A DNA stretch of 64,000 bases. Source: Bifidobacterium magnum. GTDB lineage: Bacteria; Actinomycetota; Actinomycetes; Actinomycetales; Bifidobacteriaceae. Each line of letters opens with the position of its first letter. The stretch's first letter is position 1. The position numbers were made by a program, and so were the translations under genes. Shown here in pieces: positions 37,391 through 46,393 of the stretch. The stretch covers positions 62,001-126,000 of the forward strand of contig NZ_JGZB01000003.1 of NCBI RefSeq assembly GCF_000741255.1, written 5' to 3'. The notes below the pieces were generated by a model. The model was not told where the DNA came from, did not search any database, and saw only the letters and a list, made by a program, of their open reading frames with translations.

Positions 37391-39727
37391 ATGAGTGAAG
37401 GCGAAGAGGTGAAGCAGGGCGCCAACATGCTCGGCTGCGAGATCAGTACGGACGTGTTCGATCCGTTGCTTCCCATTCTCAACATGTGCCGCGCGCACCA
37501 TCCGGACATGGATATGGAGATCCTGCACCGGGCCTATGACCGCGCGGTGCGCCAGCACGCTTCCCAGCGCCGCAAGTCCGGCGAGCCGTACATTATCCAT
37601 CCGTTGGCCGTGGCGCAGATCCTCGCCGACCTGGGCATGGGACCCATTGTGGTGGCGGCGGGTCTGCTCCACGACACCGTGGAGGACACCGACTATACGC
37701 TTGAGGAATGCAGGGCCGAGTTTGGCGACACGGTCACGGGCCTCGTGGACGGCGTGACGAAGCTGTCCAAGATGGAATATGGCGATGCGGCTCCCGCTGA
37801 AACGATCCGCAAAATGGTGGTGGCGATGAGCCGCGACGTGCGTGTGCTTGTCGTCAAGCTGGCCGACCGTCTGCACAACGCGCGCACATGGCGCTATGTC
37901 AAACCCGCGAGCGCCCAGCGCAAGGCGCGCGAAACGCTGGACGTGTACGCGCCGCTGGCCAACCGCCTGGGCATGAACGCCATCAAAACCGAGCTCGAAG
38001 AGTTGAGCTTCAAGGTTCTGCATCCCAAGATCTACAACGAGATTGTGGTGTTGGTGTCGCGCAAGGCCGGCAAGCGCAAGGTCTATTTGCGCCAGATCCT
38101 CAACGAGATCGGCGAGGATCTGCGCGACCAGCAGATCGAGGCCACCGTCACGGGACGTCCGAAAGACTATTTCTCGATCTACCAGAAGATGATCGTGCGC
38201 GGGCACGATTTTTCCGATATCTACGATCTGGTGGGCGTGCGCATCATTGTGGATTCGATTCAGGACTGTTACGCGGCGCTTGGCGTGGTACATGCGCGGT
38301 GGAGTCCCGTGCCGGGCAGGTTCAAGGACTATATCGCCATGCCCAAGCTCAACATGTACCAGAGCTTGCACACCACGGTGGTGGGCCCGGGCGGCAAGCT
38401 CGTGGAAATCCAGATCCGCACGTGGGACATGCACCGTCGTGCGGAGTTCGGCATTGCCGCGCATTGGAAGTACAAGGCCAACGGCCAGGCCGGCCGTCAG
38501 CTGAGCGCGCCCGACAAGGACGATCGCAAGCGTGGCGACAAAGAGGCGCCTAGCATTACCGATACGCTCAAGTGGATCCAGCAGCTCGCCGACTGGACAA
38601 GCGAGACGCCGGATTCCAATGAGTTTCTGGGTTCCCTCAAGGAGGATCTGGGTTCGGCTGAAGTCTACGTGTTTACGCCCAAGGGCCAGATCGTCTCGCT
38701 GCCGGCGGACGCCACGCCCGTGGACTTCGCCTATTCCGTCCATACGGAAGTGGGCCACCGCACCATGGGCGCGCGCGTCAACGGCCGCTTGGTGCCGCTC
38801 GACACGAAGCTGGAAAACGGCGACACCGTGGAAATCCTCACAAGCAAGTCCGAGTCCGCCGGCCCGTCGCGCGACTGGATGAGCTTTGTCAAAAGCCAAA
38901 AAGCGCGCAATAAGATCCGCCAATGGTTCAGCAAGGAACGCCGTTCCGAGGCCATTGACGAAGGCCGTGACGAACTGACGCGCGCCATGCGCAAGCGCAA
39001 CTTGCCTGTGGCCACGCTGCTTACGTCCGAGAGCATGGCCGGTGTGGCCGACGACATCGGCTATCCGAACGTGGATACGTTGCTCGCCGCCATTGGCGAG
39101 GGCCAGGTTTCCACGCAAAACGTCATCACGCATTTGATTGACGACGCGGGCACCGAGGAAGTCGTGTCCGAAGCGGAACAGGAGATGCTGCCTTTGCGCG
39201 TCAACCAGCGCAGCAGCTCTTCCGATTCGGGCGTGGCCGTGCAAGGCATGTCGGACGTGTGGATCAAGATCGCGCACTGCTGCATGCCCGTTCCCGGCGA
39301 TTCCATTCTGGGCTTCGTGACGAAGACGGAGGGCGTGTCCGTCCACCGCATCGACTGCGTGAACATGATCAATCTCAAGCGCGAGCAGCCCGAGCGCGTG
39401 GTCCCCGTGGAGTGGACGGGCGCCAAGGGCATGTTCATGGTCAAGATCCAGGTGGAGGCGCTGGACCGCCCGCATCTGCTTAGCGACGTGACAAAGGTGC
39501 TTTCCGACCATGGCGTCAACATTCTGTCAGGATCCATTTCCACGGGCTCCGACCGCGTGGCCACGAGCCGCTTCAGCTTCGAGATGGCCGATCCGCAGCA
39601 TTTGAATTCGCTGCTTACGGCCGTGCGCCGCATCGACGGCGTATTCGACGTGTACCGCTTGACGGGCGCCAAGGGCGAGGACGAGCCGCGCATGCGTTCG
39701 ATTCGCAAGCAACACCATAAGAAGTGA
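37391..39727 (+). CDS. rel: Bifunctional (p)ppGpp synthetase/hydrolase Rel
   Basis: Stringent-response enzyme, 778 aa. The HD hydrolase has YIIHPLAVAQILADL and LLHDTVEDTDYTLEE, the intact metal-binding HD pair. The synthetase has TGRPKDYFSIYQKM, DLVGVRIIV and PGRFKDYIAMPKLNMYQSLH; the RFKD motif is the bifunctional RxKD type rather than the ExDD of monofunctional RelA. TGS (VFTPKGQIVSLPADATPVDF) and a C-terminal ACT domain sense the ribosome and starvation. GGAAGGTTGAGGA precedes ATG 37391. This is the single long Rel of Gram-positives, although annotations often call it RelA. Confidence 0.96.
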   Translation: MSEGEEVKQGANMLGCEISTDVFDPLLPILNMCRAHHPDMDMEILHRAYDRAVRQHASQRRKSGEPYIIHPLAVAQILADLGMGPIVVAAGLLHDTVEDTDYTLEECRAEFGDTVTGLVDGVTKLSKMEYGDAAPAETIRKMVVAMSRDVRVLVVKLADRLHNARTWRYVKPASAQRKARETLDVYAPLANRLGMNAIKTELEELSFKVLHPKIYNEIVVLVSRKAGKRKVYLRQILNEIGEDLRDQQIEATVTGRPKDYFSIYQKMIVRGHDFSDIYDLVGVRIIVDSIQDCYAALGVVHARWSPVPGRFKDYIAMPKLNMYQSLHTTVVGPGGKLVEIQIRTWDMHRRAEFGIAAHWKYKANGQAGRQLSAPDKDDRKRGDKEAPSITDTLKWIQQLADWTSETPDSNEFLGSLKEDLGSAEVYVFTPKGQIVSLPADATPVDFAYSVHTEVGHRTMGARVNGRLVPLDTKLENGDTVEILTSKSESAGPSRDWMSFVKSQKARNKIRQWFSKERRSEAIDEGRDELTRAMRKRNLPVATLLTSESMAGVADDIGYPNVDTLLAAIGEGQVSTQNVITHLIDDAGTEEVVSEAEQEMLPLRVNQRSSSSDSGVAVQGMSDVWIKIAHCCMPVPGDSILGFVTKTEGVSVHRIDCVNMINLKREQPERVVPVEWTGAKGMFMVKIQVEALDRPHLLSDVTKVLSDHGVNILSGSISTGSDRVATSRFSFEMADPQHLNSLLTAVRRIDGVFDVYRLTGAKGEDEPRMRSIRKQHHKK

Positions 39728-39796
39728 CAGCTATGGCGAACCGCGCGTAATGTGGTAGGCAAGACCCGGCTTGGGACAAAGAATGAAGGGGAGCAC

Positions 39797-40615
39797 ATGG
39801 CACAAGACATTCGCGCGGCATTTTTCGACATCGACGGCACGCTGACAAGTTTCACCACGCATACGGTGCCCCAATCCACGATTGACGCGTTGCACGAGCT
39901 CAAGCGCCGCGGCGTGAAATTGTTCATTTGCACGGGACGCGCGCCATCGTTCATATCCGTGGTGCTCGACACCTTGCCTATAGAGTTCGACGGCATTGTG
40001 GGCGTCAACGGCCAGTACATCACGAACGCCGACGGTGAAGTGGTGGCGACGCAGCCGCTCGACGAGCAGGATTTGCAAGCCATAGTGCGTTGGCTCGACG
40101 AGCATCCCGACGTGGTGGCCAGCTTCTGCGAAGAAGATTTCGTGTATTTCAACCATTCAAGCGAACAGCTTGAAGCCTCGTTCGCCTCCCTGGGCAAAAC
40201 CGCTCCCGAGCGTTTCTTCGGGGATCCGCATACGCGTTCGCGTGAGCACACGGTCTATCAGATCAGCCCGTATATCACCGAAGAACAGGAGCGGGACCTG
40301 TTGGCCCAATGCGCCCATGTGGAAGCCGTGCGCTGGGCGCCGGGCTTCGCCGACCTTATCTACGCCAATGGTGGCAAAGGCTACGGCCTGCGCCGCATGA
40401 TGAGCGAGCACGGTTGGGACGCCTCCCAAGCCATCGCGTTCGGCGACGGCGGCAACGACATCGCCATGCTCGAGGCGGCAGGCATTGGCGTGGCCGTGGG
40501 CAACGCCGTACAGGACGTGCAAAGCCATGCCAATTTCGTCACGCGCAGTGTGGACGACCACGGCATCGCATACGCGTTGGAACATTTCGGCTTGATCGGC
40601 GCGCAGGCAAAATAA
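39797..40615 (+). CDS. HAD-superfamily Cof-like hydrolase
   Basis: Cytoplasmic HAD phosphatase with a C2 cap, 272 aa. Motif I is FFDIDGTLTS, motif II FICTGRAPSF, motif III the Lys of NGGKGYGLR, motif IV AIAFGDGGNDIAML. The substrate is a small phosphorylated metabolite, not identifiable from sequence. GAAGGGGAG precedes ATG 39797; an upstream in-frame ATG at 39752 gives 15 extra residues and no motif. Confidence 0.86.
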   Translation: MAQDIRAAFFDIDGTLTSFTTHTVPQSTIDALHELKRRGVKLFICTGRAPSFISVVLDTLPIEFDGIVGVNGQYITNADGEVVATQPLDEQDLQAIVRWLDEHPDVVASFCEEDFVYFNHSSEQLEASFASLGKTAPERFFGDPHTRSREHTVYQISPYITEEQERDLLAQCAHVEAVRWAPGFADLIYANGGKGYGLRRMMSEHGWDASQAIAFGDGGNDIAMLEAAGIGVAVGNAVQDVQSHANFVTRSVDDHGIAYALEHFGLIGAQAK

Positions 40616-40669
40616 GCCGAAGGTGCAGCAGAGCGGCGCTACGTGCGCCATATGTTACGCTGGAGTTCC

Positions 40670-41209
40670 ATGAGCACAATTATTATGCACACCTCTGAAG
40701 GTGACATCACCATCAACCTGTTCGACGACAAGGCTCCGAACACGGTGGAGAACTTCCTCGGCCTCGCCTCCGGCAAGAAGGAATGGACGGACCCGTTCAC
40801 GGGCCAGAAGTCCCATGAAGCGTTCTACAACGGCCTGACGTTCCACCGCATCATCAAGGACTTCATGATCCAGGGCGGCTGCCCGATGGGCAACGGCATG
40901 GGCGGCCCGGGCTACGATTTTGACGACGAAATCGACCCGTCGCTGACCTTCGACCGTCCGTACCTGCTGGCCATGGCCAACGCGGGCCTGCGCCCGGGCA
41001 TGGACGGCAAGATGCACGGCACGAACGGCTCCCAGTTCTTCATCACCACCGTTCCCACGCCGTGGCTCAACGGCCACCACACGATCTTCGGCGAAGTCGC
41101 CGATGAAGCTTCCAAGAAGGTTGTGGACAAGCTTGAGGCCGTGCCGACCGACGCCGGTGACCGTCCGCTGGAACCGGTGATGATCGAAGCCGTCGAAATC
41201 GTGGACTGA
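40670..41209 (+). CDS. ppiA: Peptidyl-prolyl cis-trans isomerase (cyclophilin type)
   Basis: Protein-folding prolyl isomerase, 179 aa, cytoplasmic (no signal peptide). Cyclophilin core: LTFHRIIKDFMIQGGCP, FDDEIDPSLTF, LAMANAGLRPGMDGKMHG, and NGSQFFITTVPTPWLNGHHTIFGEV. The active-site Arg (FHRII), Phe/Met/Gln (DFMIQGG), and His (NGHHTIFG) are all present. TACGCT at 40656-40661 lies eight bases before ATG 40670, the same arrangement as nadE, so the mRNA may be leaderless, although GGAG also precedes the ATG. Strong terminator follows. Confidence 0.95.
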   Translation: MSTIIMHTSEGDITINLFDDKAPNTVENFLGLASGKKEWTDPFTGQKSHEAFYNGLTFHRIIKDFMIQGGCPMGNGMGGPGYDFDDEIDPSLTFDRPYLLAMANAGLRPGMDGKMHGTNGSQFFITTVPTPWLNGHHTIFGEVADEASKKVVDKLEAVPTDAGDRPLEPVMIEAVEIVD

Positions 41210-41241
41210 TCCGTCCATATTTCGTCACATACGTCAAACAA

Positions 41242-41274
41242 GCGGGACCGCAGTACGCTGCGGCCCCGTTTTTT
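41242..41274 (+). terminator. Rho-independent terminator after ppiA
   Basis: An 11-bp stem with one A-C mismatch (41243-41253 with 41258-41268), a TACG loop and six T. Confidence 0.92.
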
Positions 41275-41379
41275 CATGCACGACACCACGAGTTCACATA
41301 GTGGTTGCCTGGCGCCGGTATGTTGGTATGCGGCATACGCTACTTTTCAACAGCACGCTTACATGTAGAGGGAAACCGC

Positions 41380-42387
41380 ATGCGCTCATTCAGTTCGACA
41401 CCCGTTCCTGATATTCCGGGATACGATCCCGACCATCCCGTGCGCGTGAACCATACGCCGCGCAATATTGTCATCGCCGTGCTCGTCGTGGCGTTTGTCC
41501 TGGCGGCCACGCTGCTGGGCTACCATGCGATGACGAAAACGGACGAGGCTCCCAAAGGTTCGGAAAACAATCCCGTAGTCATCGGCGTGGTGGGCGCCAC
41601 CAATCCCGAATGGGTCGAATTCACCAAGCAGGCCAAGGCACAGGGCGTGTACGTGCAAATCAAGGATTTCCAGGATTACACGTCGGAAAATCCCGCGCTT
41701 TCCACGGGCAGTCTCGATATGAACGAGTTCCAGCACCTGCTGTATCTGGCCAACTACAACGTGAGCAACCGCGACAATCTGCAGCCGCTTGGCGGCACGG
41801 CCATCTATCCGCTGGGACTGTATTCGGCCCGCAACGACCAGGGCAAGCCGATCTACGAGAGCCTGTCGCAAATTCCGGCCGGATCGACCGTGGCGATTCC
41901 CAATGACGAAACGAACCAGGCGCGCGCGATCGGCGTGCTGCGCGCGGCGGGGCTCGTGACGCTTAAGGGCGATTGGACGGCCTTCACGATTCCGCAAGAC
42001 ATCGACACGGCCAATTCGAAAGTGAAAGTGGTGCCGATGAAAGCCGAACAGATCGCCAACACGCTGACCTCCGATCCGACTGTCGCGGCGGGTGTGATTA
42101 ACAACGATTACGTGGCGGACGCCGGCATCGACCCGACCACCGCGATCTACCACGACGATGCGGACAGCGAGGAGTCGCACCCGTATATCAATATTTTCGC
42201 GGTCCGTGCGGCCGATATTGACAATGAAACGTACCGCAAGTGCGTGGAGATTTTCCAGACGAAACCCGTGCTCGACAAATTGCAGGAAAATTCGCAAGGC
42301 ACCGCGGTATTCGCGGACAAATTCAGCACGAAACAGTTGCAACAATATCTGCAGGACATTGAACGGCAGATTCGTAGCGAGGAATGA
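41380..42387 (+). CDS. metQ: MetQ/NlpA-family methionine-binding protein, membrane-anchored
   Basis: Periplasmic-type substrate-binding component of a D/L-methionine ABC importer, 335 aa. The NLPA fold is recognisable: VIGVVGATNPEWVEF, ALSTGSLDMNEFQHLLYLAN, IPAGSTVAIPNDETNQARAI and AAGVINNDYVADAGIDP. A single N-terminal TM helix (NIVIAVLVVAFVLAATLLG) is followed by YHAMTK; no lipobox Cys is visible, so the protein appears anchored by the uncleaved helix. A hydrophilic cytoplasmic N-terminus of about 30 residues precedes it. GAGGGA precedes ATG 41380. The stop overlaps metN by four bases. Confidence 0.88.
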   Translation: MRSFSSTPVPDIPGYDPDHPVRVNHTPRNIVIAVLVVAFVLAATLLGYHAMTKTDEAPKGSENNPVVIGVVGATNPEWVEFTKQAKAQGVYVQIKDFQDYTSENPALSTGSLDMNEFQHLLYLANYNVSNRDNLQPLGGTAIYPLGLYSARNDQGKPIYESLSQIPAGSTVAIPNDETNQARAIGVLRAAGLVTLKGDWTAFTIPQDIDTANSKVKVVPMKAEQIANTLTSDPTVAAGVINNDYVADAGIDPTTAIYHDDADSEESHPYINIFAVRAADIDNETYRKCVEIFQTKPVLDKLQENSQGTAVFADKFSTKQLQQYLQDIERQIRSEE

Positions 42388-43667
42388 CAGTGACACAGAG
42401 CAACGATCCCATTATTTCCTTCGACCACGTGGTCAAAAGCTATCCGTCGGCCACGGCTCCGGGCGGCACGTTCCTCGCCGTCAACGACGTGAGCCTCGAC
42501 ATTCATGAAGGCGACATTTTCGGCATCATCGGCTATTCGGGAGCCGGAAAGTCGACGCTGGTGCGCATGATCAACGCGCTTGAGCGGCCCACCACGGGTT
42601 CCGTCACGGTGATGGGCACCGATTTGGCCGAGCTTTCGGGCAAGCAGCTGCGTGCGCTGCGCCAGAAAATCGGCATGATTTTCCAACAGTTCAACCTGTT
42701 CTCCACGAAAACGGTGGCCGAGAACGTGGCCTATCCGCTCCAGCTCGACCATTGGCGCAAGGACTACCAGATCCGGCGTGTGCACGACTTGCTCGAATTC
42801 GTGGGCCTGCTGGACCATGCCGACAAGTATCCGTCGCAACTGTCGGGCGGCCAGAAACAGCGCGTGGGCATCGCACGCGCCCTGGCCACGAATCCGAAAA
42901 TACTGCTCGCGGACGAGGCCACAAGCGCGCTGGATCCGCAAACCACCATGGAAGTGCTGGAATTGCTGCAGCGCGTCAACCAGAAGTTCGGCGTGACCGT
43001 GGTGCTTATCACGCACCAGATGAGTGTGGTGCAGCAGATCGCGAACTGTGTGGCCGTGATGAGTTCGGGCAGCGTGGTGGAAACGGGCGACGTGTATGAC
43101 GTGTTCGCCGCGCCGCGCGATCCCGTGACCAAGCGTTTCATAGCGACGGCCATGAACGGACTACCCGACGAGGCGCGTGTGGCGCAGATGCGCGAGCAGT
43201 GGCCCGGACGTCTGGTGACGGTGGTGGTGCGCCAGCACGACATTACCGACAGCGCCGGCCAGACCGTGATCAGCGCTTCGGGACAGAATATTTCCCAGCT
43301 CATCGCGCGCTACGGCGTACACAGCGAGCTACTGTACGGCGGCATCGACACGGTGCGCGGCATCGCCATCGGCGCCATCACGTACGAATTTACGGGCGAG
43401 CGCGCGCATATTGACGAATTCCTGGCCGAGCTCGCCAAAAATAGCGATGTGGTCGATTTCGGTTCCAAAGACGATCCCGTCGAGTATGCAACGGCCGTCA
43501 GCCGCGCACGTATCGCCACGCCGCTCCACGGGCGCGGCGACGAGAACGCTCCAGCCCGCGATATGCGTGGCGGCGACAATGTTCGCGGCGAGATGGCGCT
43601 CGAACAAGTCGACGACGTGGTGGACATGGTGGAAGACGAATCTACGAACGGGGGAGAGCAGCGGTGA
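42384..43667 (+). CDS. metN: Methionine ABC transporter ATP-binding protein MetN
   Basis: ABC ATPase energising methionine uptake, 427 aa. Walker A GYSGAGKSTLV, Q-loop IGMIFQQFNLF, signature LSGGQKQRVGIARAL, Walker B ILLADEATSALD, H-loop LITHQMS. The C-terminal NIL domain (regulatory methionine-binding; SELLYGGIDTVRGIAIGAIT) follows, then an extra tail of about 70 residues rich in Arg/Asp/Glu. ATGA overlap with metQ means coupled translation. No S-box/SAM riboswitch or obvious methionine repressor site is seen upstream of metQ. Confidence 0.94.
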   Translation: MTVTQSNDPIISFDHVVKSYPSATAPGGTFLAVNDVSLDIHEGDIFGIIGYSGAGKSTLVRMINALERPTTGSVTVMGTDLAELSGKQLRALRQKIGMIFQQFNLFSTKTVAENVAYPLQLDHWRKDYQIRRVHDLLEFVGLLDHADKYPSQLSGGQKQRVGIARALATNPKILLADEATSALDPQTTMEVLELLQRVNQKFGVTVVLITHQMSVVQQIANCVAVMSSGSVVETGDVYDVFAAPRDPVTKRFIATAMNGLPDEARVAQMREQWPGRLVTVVVRQHDITDSAGQTVISASGQNISQLIARYGVHSELLYGGIDTVRGIAIGAITYEFTGERAHIDEFLAELAKNSDVVDFGSKDDPVEYATAVSRARIATPLHGRGDENAPARDMRGGDNVRGEMALEQVDDVVDMVEDESTNGGEQR

Positions 43668-44347
43668 TGATGGTGACATTGGCGAGCCGTAGCGATTGGT
43701 CGGTTTTGCGTCCGCTCTTGTTCCAGTCGGTGGCGCAAACGTTGCAGATGGTGTTCATCACGCTGATTATCGGCGGCGTGCTGGGTCTCGTGCTGGGTGT
43801 GGTGCTGTATGGGACGCGCCCGGGCAACCTGTTCGAGAACCGTGTGGTGTACCGCGTGCTCGATTTCCTCGTGAACGTGATCCGTCCGATTCCGTTCATC
43901 ATTTTTCTTGCGGCCATGCAGCCCGTGACCGTGTCCGTAATCGGCACGTCGATCGGCACGGCGGCCGCGATTTTCCCGATGTGCGTGATGTGCACGTTTG
44001 CGACCTCCCGTTTGGTGGAACAGAATCTCGTGCCCGTGGACCACGGCATGATCGAGGCGGCGCGCGCGATGGGCGCCTCCACGTTCACGATCATCCGTAC
44101 CGTGCTTATTCCGGAAGCGTTGGCGCCGCTTATTCTGGCGTACGCGTTCCTGTTCGTGGGCGTGCTCGACATGTCCGCGATGGCGGGCTATATCGGTGGC
44201 GGCGGCCTGGGTAATTTTGCGATCGCTTATGGTTACCAGAAGTTCGACCAGGCGGTCACGTGGACGGCCGTGGTGATCATGATCGTGCTCGTGCAGGTGG
44301 TGCAGGGCGTGGCCAACGCGATCGCCAAGAGACTATTGCGCCGCTAA
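43667..44347 (+). CDS. metI: Methionine ABC transporter permease MetI
   Basis: Inner-membrane channel of the MetNIQ transporter, 226 aa, about five TM helices. The conserved coupling motif EAARAMGASTFTIIRTVLIP contacts MetN, and the C-terminus has AGYIGGGGLGNFAIAYGY, as in MetI. A GTG at 43664 is possible, but ATG 43667 (overlapping the metN stop TGA by one base) has GGGGAGAG eight bases upstream. The operon seems to end here: no gene is within the following 40 bases except nadE, which has its own start signals. Confidence 0.93.
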   Translation: MMVTLASRSDWSVLRPLLFQSVAQTLQMVFITLIIGGVLGLVLGVVLYGTRPGNLFENRVVYRVLDFLVNVIRPIPFIIFLAAMQPVTVSVIGTSIGTAAAIFPMCVMCTFATSRLVEQNLVPVDHGMIEAARAMGASTFTIIRTVLIPEALAPLILAYAFLFVGVLDMSAMAGYIGGGGLGNFAIAYGYQKFDQAVTWTAVVIMIVLVQVVQGVANAIAKRLLRR

Positions 44348-44372
44348 AACGGTTTCCGGCGGCGGGACGCGT

Positions 44373-44386
44373 TAGACTGGAGTGCC
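44373..44386 (+). promoter_or_regulatory. Leaderless-type -10 element for nadE
   Basis: TAGACT (44373-44378), then 8 nt, then ATG 44387. The block GTTAGACTGGAGTGCCATG is nearly identical to GTTACGCTGGAGTTCCATG before ppiA. Confidence 0.55.
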
Positions 44387-46081
44387 ATGAGCACTCTTCG
44401 TTTTGCACTTGCACAAATTGACACTTGCGTGGGCGACTTGGACACCAACGCCGCCAAAGTGTTGGAATACTCCCGTCGCGCCAGCGAACACCACGCCGAC
44501 GTGGTGGTGTTCCCGGAAATGACGCTTACGGGATACCCGATCGAGGATCTGGCGCTGCGCGCCACCTTCCGCAAAGCCGCATGGGACAAGGCCCAGGAAC
44601 TCGCACTCAAGCTCGCGGGCGATGGCCTGGGCGGCCTGTATGTGGCCGTGGGCACGATCGGTACGGACCATGACAACGGCAAGCCGCGCAACCGCATGAT
44701 CATGCTGCACGACGGCGTGGTCTGGGGTGGATACGACAAGCACTTCCTGCCCAACTACGGCGTATTCGACGAGTTCCGCATTTTCTCCGCGGGCGAGCGC
44801 TCCAAGGTGTTCGAGATCAACGGCGTGCGCGTGGGCGTGGCCATTTGCGAGGACATCTGGCAAGACGGCGGTCCCGTCGCCAAGCTCGTGAAAGAAAACA
44901 TCGACGTGCTGATGACGATGAATGGCTCCCCATACGAAGAAGGCAAAACGCATGTGCGCTTCGACCTGGCGTGCAAACGCGCCGACGAGCTGCAGGCGCC
45001 ACTGCTGTATGTGAACCAGGTGGGCGGCCAGGACGATCTCGTGTTCGACGGCGGCAGCTTCGCCGTGGACTATGACGGCACGCTGATCGAACGCAGCCCC
45101 ATGTTCATGGAAAACCTGAGCTACGTGGACATCGACACGGACAAGACGCACCAGGACGTGTCCACCGTGGCGCCCGTGCCGAACAGCGACGAGGAAGTCT
45201 ACACGGCCTGCGTGCTGGGCTTGAAGGACTATATGGCCAAGAACCACTTCACGGGCGTATGCCTGGGCCTTTCGGGCGGCATCGACTCGGCCCTGGTGGC
45301 CGCCATGGCCGCCGACGCGTGCGGAGGCGAACACGTGCAAGGCATTTCCATGCCAAGCATGTACTCCTCGGACGGTTCCAAAGACGACGCGGCCGATTTG
45401 GCGCACAACATTGGCGCCGGTTATGACGTGCAGCCGATCGAACCGTTGTTCAAGGCGTTCCAGCAGCAGCTCGACCTGCAGTCCGTGGCCGCCGAAAACC
45501 TGCAGGCCCGCATCCGCGGCGTCATCGTGATGGCGTACTCCAACTCCCGCGGGCTGCTGGCGCTCGCCACGGGCAACAAGTCCGAGCTTGCCTGCGGCTA
45601 TTCGACGATTTACGGCGACGCCGTGGGCGGATACGCGCCGATCAAGGACATTTTCAAGACCAAGGTGTGGCAGCTGTCGCGTTGGCGCAACGAGGCCGCA
45701 CGCCAGGGCATGGGCATCGGAGGCCTGCATATTGTGGGCAATGAGGACGGATGGGCCGGCAAGCAGGTCGAGGGCGACATCATCCCCGTCAACTCGATTG
45801 TCAAGCCGCCAAGCGCCGAACTGCGCCCGGGCCAGAAGGACTCGGACTCGCTGCCCGAATACGAGCTGCTCGACAAGGTGCTCGAAGCGTATATCGAGCA
45901 CGCCCATGGACGTGCCGATCTGTTGGCCGACGGTTTTGACGAGCAGACCGTGGATACCGTGATGCGTCTGGTGGACCGCGCCGAATGGAAGCGCCGCCAG
46001 TATCCGCTCGGACCGAAGGTGAGCGCGCTCGCGTTCGGCCGTGACAGGCGACTGCCCGTCACGAACGCATTCCGCGAATAG
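44387..46081 (+). CDS. nadE: Glutamine-dependent NAD+ synthetase
   Basis: Last step of NAD synthesis: converts nicotinate adenine dinucleotide to NAD+ using glutamine and ATP, 564 aa. The N-terminal nitrilase-like glutaminase has the Glu-Lys-Cys triad (VFPEMTLTG, GYDKHFLPN, GVAICEDIW). The C-terminal synthetase has the PP-loop LGLSGGIDSALVAAMA and the motif LATGNKSELACGYSTIYGD. It complements PncC-type salvage (2904) in the same window. A leaderless-type -10 is placed 8 bases before ATG 44387. Confidence 0.97.
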   Translation: MSTLRFALAQIDTCVGDLDTNAAKVLEYSRRASEHHADVVVFPEMTLTGYPIEDLALRATFRKAAWDKAQELALKLAGDGLGGLYVAVGTIGTDHDNGKPRNRMIMLHDGVVWGGYDKHFLPNYGVFDEFRIFSAGERSKVFEINGVRVGVAICEDIWQDGGPVAKLVKENIDVLMTMNGSPYEEGKTHVRFDLACKRADELQAPLLYVNQVGGQDDLVFDGGSFAVDYDGTLIERSPMFMENLSYVDIDTDKTHQDVSTVAPVPNSDEEVYTACVLGLKDYMAKNHFTGVCLGLSGGIDSALVAAMAADACGGEHVQGISMPSMYSSDGSKDDAADLAHNIGAGYDVQPIEPLFKAFQQQLDLQSVAAENLQARIRGVIVMAYSNSRGLLALATGNKSELACGYSTIYGDAVGGYAPIKDIFKTKVWQLSRWRNEAARQGMGIGGLHIVGNEDGWAGKQVEGDIIPVNSIVKPPSAELRPGQKDSDSLPEYELLDKVLEAYIEHAHGRADLLADGFDEQTVDTVMRLVDRAEWKRRQYPLGPKVSALAFGRDRRLPVTNAFRE

Positions 46082-46115
46082 CGTGGAGGCGCGGGGCCCG
46101 TGCGGACCCTGCGCT

Positions 46116-46121
46116 TACAAT
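46116..46121 (+). promoter_or_regulatory. Probable -10 element for the SPOR-like gene
   Basis: TACAAT, about 60 nt upstream of ATG 46179. No good -35. Confidence 0.4.
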
Positions 46122-46140
46122 CGGTGCAGACACGTTGAAC

Positions 46141-46160
46141 GCCCGGCGTATGCGCCGGGC
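46141..46160 (+). other. Perfect hairpin in the 5' leader of the SPOR-like gene
   Basis: An 8-bp GC-only stem (46141-46148 with 46153-46160) has a TATG loop and no T-run. It sits just before the AGGAAAGGA ribosome-binding site, so it could influence mRNA stability or translation rather than terminate transcription. Confidence 0.6.
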
Positions 46161-46178
46161 ACGAGGAAAGGAACGTCC

Positions 46179-46388
46179 ATGAGCCAAGACAATGAAGAGT
46201 GGTACTACAACACGGCTACGGGCAAGGTGGAGCTTGGCCCCAAGTCGCCCATGGCGAACCGCCTCGGCCCGTACAAGACCAAGGAAGAAGCGGAAAACGC
46301 GTTGAAGATCGCCGAAGAGCGCAACAAGGCCTGGGAAGACCAGGACCATGAGTGGAACTCGTGGAACGGGGCTTCCTCGGCCAAGTGA
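46179..46388 (+). CDS. Small SPOR-like domain protein
   Basis: A 69-residue hydrophilic protein found widely in Actinobacteria. Pattern: EEWYYNTATGKVELGPKSP, MANRLGPYKTKEEAENALKI, then a charged, Trp-containing tail. The GPYKTKEEAENALK pattern is like that of SPOR-type peptidoglycan-binding domains, but there is no signal peptide, so a wall role is doubtful. ATG 46179 follows AGGAAAGGA. Its stop is 5 bp from the convergent beta-helix gene. Confidence 0.75.
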   Translation: MSQDNEEWYYNTATGKVELGPKSPMANRLGPYKTKEEAENALKIAEERNKAWEDQDHEWNSWNGASSAK

Positions 46389-46393
46389 GGACG

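Noticed and set aside
41275-41379. A SAM/S-box riboswitch ahead of metQNI
   Set aside because: Only about 100 bp separate the ppiA terminator and metQ, and no S-box core or terminator/antiterminator pair is visible.
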